Assembly (NCBI GenBank): GCA_903828035.1
Contig: CAIKKV010000009.1
Coordinates: 1 to 18,299 of the forward strand
DNA length: 18,299 nucleotides
Direction: 5' to 3'
Source of the DNA: an uncultured bacterium
GTDB taxonomy: Bacteria > Verrucomicrobiota > Kiritimatiellia > CAIKKV01
The translations under genes were made by a program, and so were the position numbers. Positions within the stretch are counted from its first letter, which is position 1; the number at the start of each line of letters is the position of its first letter. The notes below the pieces were generated by a model. That model saw only the letters and a list, made by a program, of their open reading frames with translations. It was not told where the DNA came from and made no database searches. Below are positions 16,406 to 18,299 of the stretch, piece after piece.

Positions 16406-17770
16406 TTACCGCAGCACCGTCCGGAAGCCCAGGTCGCTTTGCGTTTGAGCCGCCCCGCCGTAGGCCCGGCCTGCAACGCGGCAATCCTCGGCAAGGCTAT
16501 TCCACGAGCCGCCCCGGATGAGGCGGTACGATCCGGAGGCGGGCCCCCGGGGATCCGCCCCCGGCGAGGCGGCGTAATAGTCGGGATCCCAGCGGTCCCA
16601 GCACATTTCCCAGGCGTTCCCCGCCATGTCATAGAGCCCGTAGCCGTTGGCGGCGAATGAGCCCACGGGGCTGGAGTACACCGTCCCTGAAACATAGTCC
16701 GGATGATGGCCGCGAGTCGGGCTGGTGTCATACCCGGACGCGCCGTCGCTGATATAGTTCGCCCGCGCGTGCTGGATCTGGTCGCTGGACGCCCAGGGGA
16801 ACCGTTTCCCGGCGGCCCCGCCCCGGGCGGCCCGCTCCCACTCCGCCTCCGTCGGCAGCCGGTACCCCGTGTCCCATCGCACCCAGTCATTCTGTATTTT
16901 AAGCTGGCCGGTCCGGTAGACGTTGGTCCGGGCCTCCGAGGTGTAATAGGCCGGCATCCGCTTCCTCATTTCGCTCCGCGCATTGCACCATTTCACGGCG
17001 TCGAACCAGCTGATGGAGTGGACCGGATAGGACGCCCCCTTTCCAAAGCCAACGTGGTCAAAGGCATACCCGTTCGTCAGCGCCCAGGTATAAACCTGGT
17101 CCCACAGGCCCTTGGTCACCTCGTAGCGATCCAGGTAATACGGGCTCAGATACTCCGTGTGCACCGGCCGCTCCGCCGAAGAGCCTTCGCCGAGCTTATC
17201 GCCCATGGAGAAAAAGCCCGCGGGAACAAGCGTCATGTTCTTCGTGGCCGCGGCGGGCAGCGGAAAAGGGACGATCTCGATTCCGTTGACAATGGCCTGG
17301 GCGCCGTAGATGCCCGTGAACTCGATCTGGAGGCCGTTGCCGTCCACCACCTTGGCGGTATAGGGCGGCAGGGTCAGCGGATTGTTCCGGCCGCCCGCGA
17401 GAAAGAACACGTCCACGAGCCAGCCCAGGTCGAAGCCTTCGATCTTGAGGCGCATCATGCGCGTATTGGTGCTGCTGAAAACGAGCTCGCAAAAGCGCAG
17501 CGTGATCCGGTAGCGGCCATTCGGCAGATCCCGGAAATTATAAATTAGGAGCGGGCCGCTCCGGCAGGTCTGGTAAACCTTCTGGGGCACGTCCTGCGCC
17601 CAGACGATATAGGCGGTCGACGTGAGGCACACGCCGGCCTTGCACCCGCGGTCGCTGATCCACGCGCCGACGTCCCCGCCGCCGCAGTTGATGCGCAGGG
17701 TGTCCAGGCTGGCCGATACCGGCGCCGCCAGGGCGCTCAACGCCACCAGAACAGAGAGCAGAATCTTCAT
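16406..17770 (-). CDS. Exported malectin-SUMF1 (FGE-like) domain protein
   Basis: The 454-residue product has a signal peptide (about 1-20, ending APVSA). A malectin-like domain at about 23-168 (LRINCGG at 25-31, AWISDRG, IEFTGIYGAQAIVNGIEI) is followed by a SUMF1/formylglycine-generating-enzyme-like domain at about 178-454: NMTLVPAGFFSMGD, YEVTKGLWD, GYRLPTEAEWERAARGG, GLYDMAGNAWEMCWDRW, RLIRGGSWNSLAEDC and LGFRTVLR. Malectin domains bind glucose-type sugars. The SUMF1 fold in FGE oxidises a sulfatase Cys, but here only one of the two active-site Cys is present (Cys430; the other position is Ser), so sulfatase activation is unlikely and a binding or structural role is more probable. A promoter-like sequence ends only 6 bases before the ATG. 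The SSS gene starts 71 bases downstream on the same strand. Confidence 0.88.
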   Translation of the reverse strand: MKILLSVLVALSALAAPVSASLDTLRINCGGGDVGAWISDRGCKAGVCLTSTAYIVWAQDVPQKVYQTCRSGPLLIYNFRDLPNGRYRITLRFCELVFSSTNTRMMRLKIEGFDLGWLVDVFFLAGGRNNPLTLPPYTAKVVDGNGLQIEFTGIYGAQAIVNGIEIVPFPLPAAATKNMTLVPAGFFSMGDKLGEGSSAERPVHTEYLSPYYLDRYEVTKGLWDQVYTWALTNGYAFDHVGFGKGASYPVHSISWFDAVKWCNARSEMRKRMPAYYTSEARTNVYRTGQLKIQNDWVRWDTGYRLPTEAEWERAARGGAAGKRFPWASSDQIQHARANYISDGASGYDTSPTRGHHPDYVSGTVYSSPVGSFAANGYGLYDMAGNAWEMCWDRWDPDYYAASPGADPRGPASGSYRLIRGGSWNSLAEDCRVAGRAYGGAAQTQSDLGFRTVLR

Positions 17771-17776
17771 ATACAG

Positions 17777-17807
17777 AGTATACCACGATTTTCGGCCGTT
17801 GCGTCAA
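17777..17807 (-). promoter_or_regulatory. Candidate promoter, possibly giving a leaderless mRNA
   Basis: On the minus strand TTGACG (bases 17807-17802) precedes TATACT (17782-17777) by 19 bases. The -10 has the extended form TGG-TATACT. The ATG of the SUMF1 gene lies 6 bases after the -10, so transcription would begin at or next to the start codon. No ribosome binding site is visible. Confidence 0.45.
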
Positions 17808-17886
17808 TCGGGATTTCCCCGCCCACATCCACGCCTAAGGATCGCCCTTTCCGTCTTTCTGGCCTTTAGACGGTGCGAACTGACAC

Positions 17887-18045
17887 GTCGGGTTGTGGCG
17901 TTTCGGCGTTAATGCGTGGCTACTTTTGGGCTGATCCAGCCTCCAACTGGGAGCGTCGGGGCACCAGCCCACGCCGCTCCGTTGTCGGCTGGCTGAGCCT
18001 CAAAATCAGCTCACGCATTTCCGCTATTCGAAACGCCGCAACGAC
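17887..18045. repeat. Long imperfect inverted repeat (159 bases)
   Basis: Two arms of about 78 bases face each other around position 17966. Matching blocks, in order from the ends inward, are GTCG, GGCGTTTCG, AATGCGTG, TTTTG, CCAGCC, CAAC, GGAGCG and a GGGC/GCCC tip with loop ACCA. About 50 pairs form, interrupted by small bulges and internal loops. Function unknown: it may be a structured RNA, a dispersed repeat, or a remnant of a mobile element. Confidence 0.65.
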
Positions 18046-18242
18046 AACGCCTTCGCGCGCCCGCGGCGCTGTCGCGCACGCTCGGGCGGCGCGCGACTGG
18101 ATTCTCGATCGAACGCCCGACAACAACCTACGCAATAGCACATTTTTCTGGCGGGCGCTTGCGGAAACCATTTCGCGCGCCGCCCATGCGAACGACAGTG
18201 AGCAGGGCGCGCGATGGCTAGTCTTATGTCCCATAAATAACG

Positions 18243-18271
18243 TTGCACTAGAATGCCATTCTTTCTATGAT
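18243..18271 (+). promoter_or_regulatory. Sigma70-type promoter for a gene past the right edge
   Basis: TTGCAC (18243-18248) and TATGAT (18266-18271) are spaced by exactly 17 bases, a near-consensus arrangement. Transcription would start near 18278, giving a leader of about 20-25 bases before the ribosome binding site and start codon. Confidence 0.6.
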
Positions 18272-18286
18272 ACTGGTCACCATCCT

Positions 18287-18294
18287 GGAGGAGG
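18287..18294 (+). promoter_or_regulatory. Strong ribosome binding site at the window end
   Basis: GGAGGAGG is followed by 5 bases and then the window ends, so a plus-strand start codon is expected at or just after 18300. The gene itself is not visible. Confidence 0.65.
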
Positions 18295-18299
18295 AACCA

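Larger units (their letters stand above)
17771..18299. other. Gene-free region between divergent genes
   Basis: These 529 bases lie between the minus-strand SUMF1 gene and a plus-strand gene that starts beyond the edge. They hold promoter-like elements at both ends, a small hairpin (CCGTCT 17851-17856 with AGACGG 17868-17873) and the long inverted repeat at 17887-18045. Open frames here lack ribosome binding sites and recognisable protein sequence. From 18050 to 18240 I see GC-rich sequence with CGCGCG words but no defined element. Confidence 0.6.

Noticed and set aside
17887..18045. Integron attC site
   Set aside because: The hairpin size would fit, but neither end carries the GTTRRRY/RYYYAAC core sites, and no integrase or gene cassettes are visible.
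17920..18234. 104-residue minus-strand frame in the right gene-free region
   Set aside because: It is read through the long inverted repeat, has no ribosome binding site, and shows no recognisable domain.

Overview
This is a high-GC bacterial window. It carries an LpxC-type lipid A enzyme, so the host is probably diderm. It also has a large MoxR/von Willebrand factor A (vWA) operon, a malectin-SUMF1 protein and several families of palindromic repeats between genes. Together these best fit the Planctomycetes-Verrucomicrobia-Chlamydiae superphylum, perhaps Verrucomicrobiota or Kiritimatiellota. That placement is inferred from gene content and repeat style only; no rRNA or other marker is present.

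Layout. Positions 1-507 (minus) hold the N-terminal part of a cation-translocating P-type ATPase that runs off the left edge. It is preceded by a promoter-like sequence and, within the leader, an intrinsic terminator that looks like an attenuator. Positions 508-1121 contain no gene and are a mosaic of small repeats. Positions 1122-13785 (plus) form one tightly packed eight-gene operon: a double DUF4159 secreted protein, a MoxR AAA+ ATPase, a DUF58 protein, a BatA-like membrane vWA protein, a second membrane vWA/glutamine-amidotransferase-like protein, a small exported protein, a 1089-residue membrane and coiled-coil protein, and an exported jelly-roll-like protein. Five of the seven junctions are 4-base start/stop overlaps; the others are 10 and 2 bases apart. 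A short run of TATAGGACC repeats ending in a perfect hairpin separates this operon from a convergent minus-strand set: a sodium/solute symporter (SSS) followed after 17 bases by a divergent LpxC, and upstream of both a secreted malectin-SUMF1 protein. The last 529 bases have no complete gene. They hold a 159-base imperfect inverted repeat, a promoter-like sequence for the SUMF1 gene (possibly a leaderless transcript), and a promoter plus ribosome binding site for a plus-strand gene that begins just past the right edge.

How the genes may work together. The MoxR, DUF58 and vWA genes are a known association: MoxR ATPases act as chaperone-like partners of vWA proteins. Here three different vWA proteins, each with an intact DxSxS metal site, sit with one MoxR. 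Around them are exported and membrane-anchored proteins of unknown function, which suggests a cell-envelope assembly or surveillance machine. The function is not established. The most unusual points are the LpxC paralogue with altered catalytic residues, the palindrome inserted between the ribosome binding site and the signal peptide of the sixth operon gene, the attenuator-like ATPase leader, and the long inverted repeat near the right edge.
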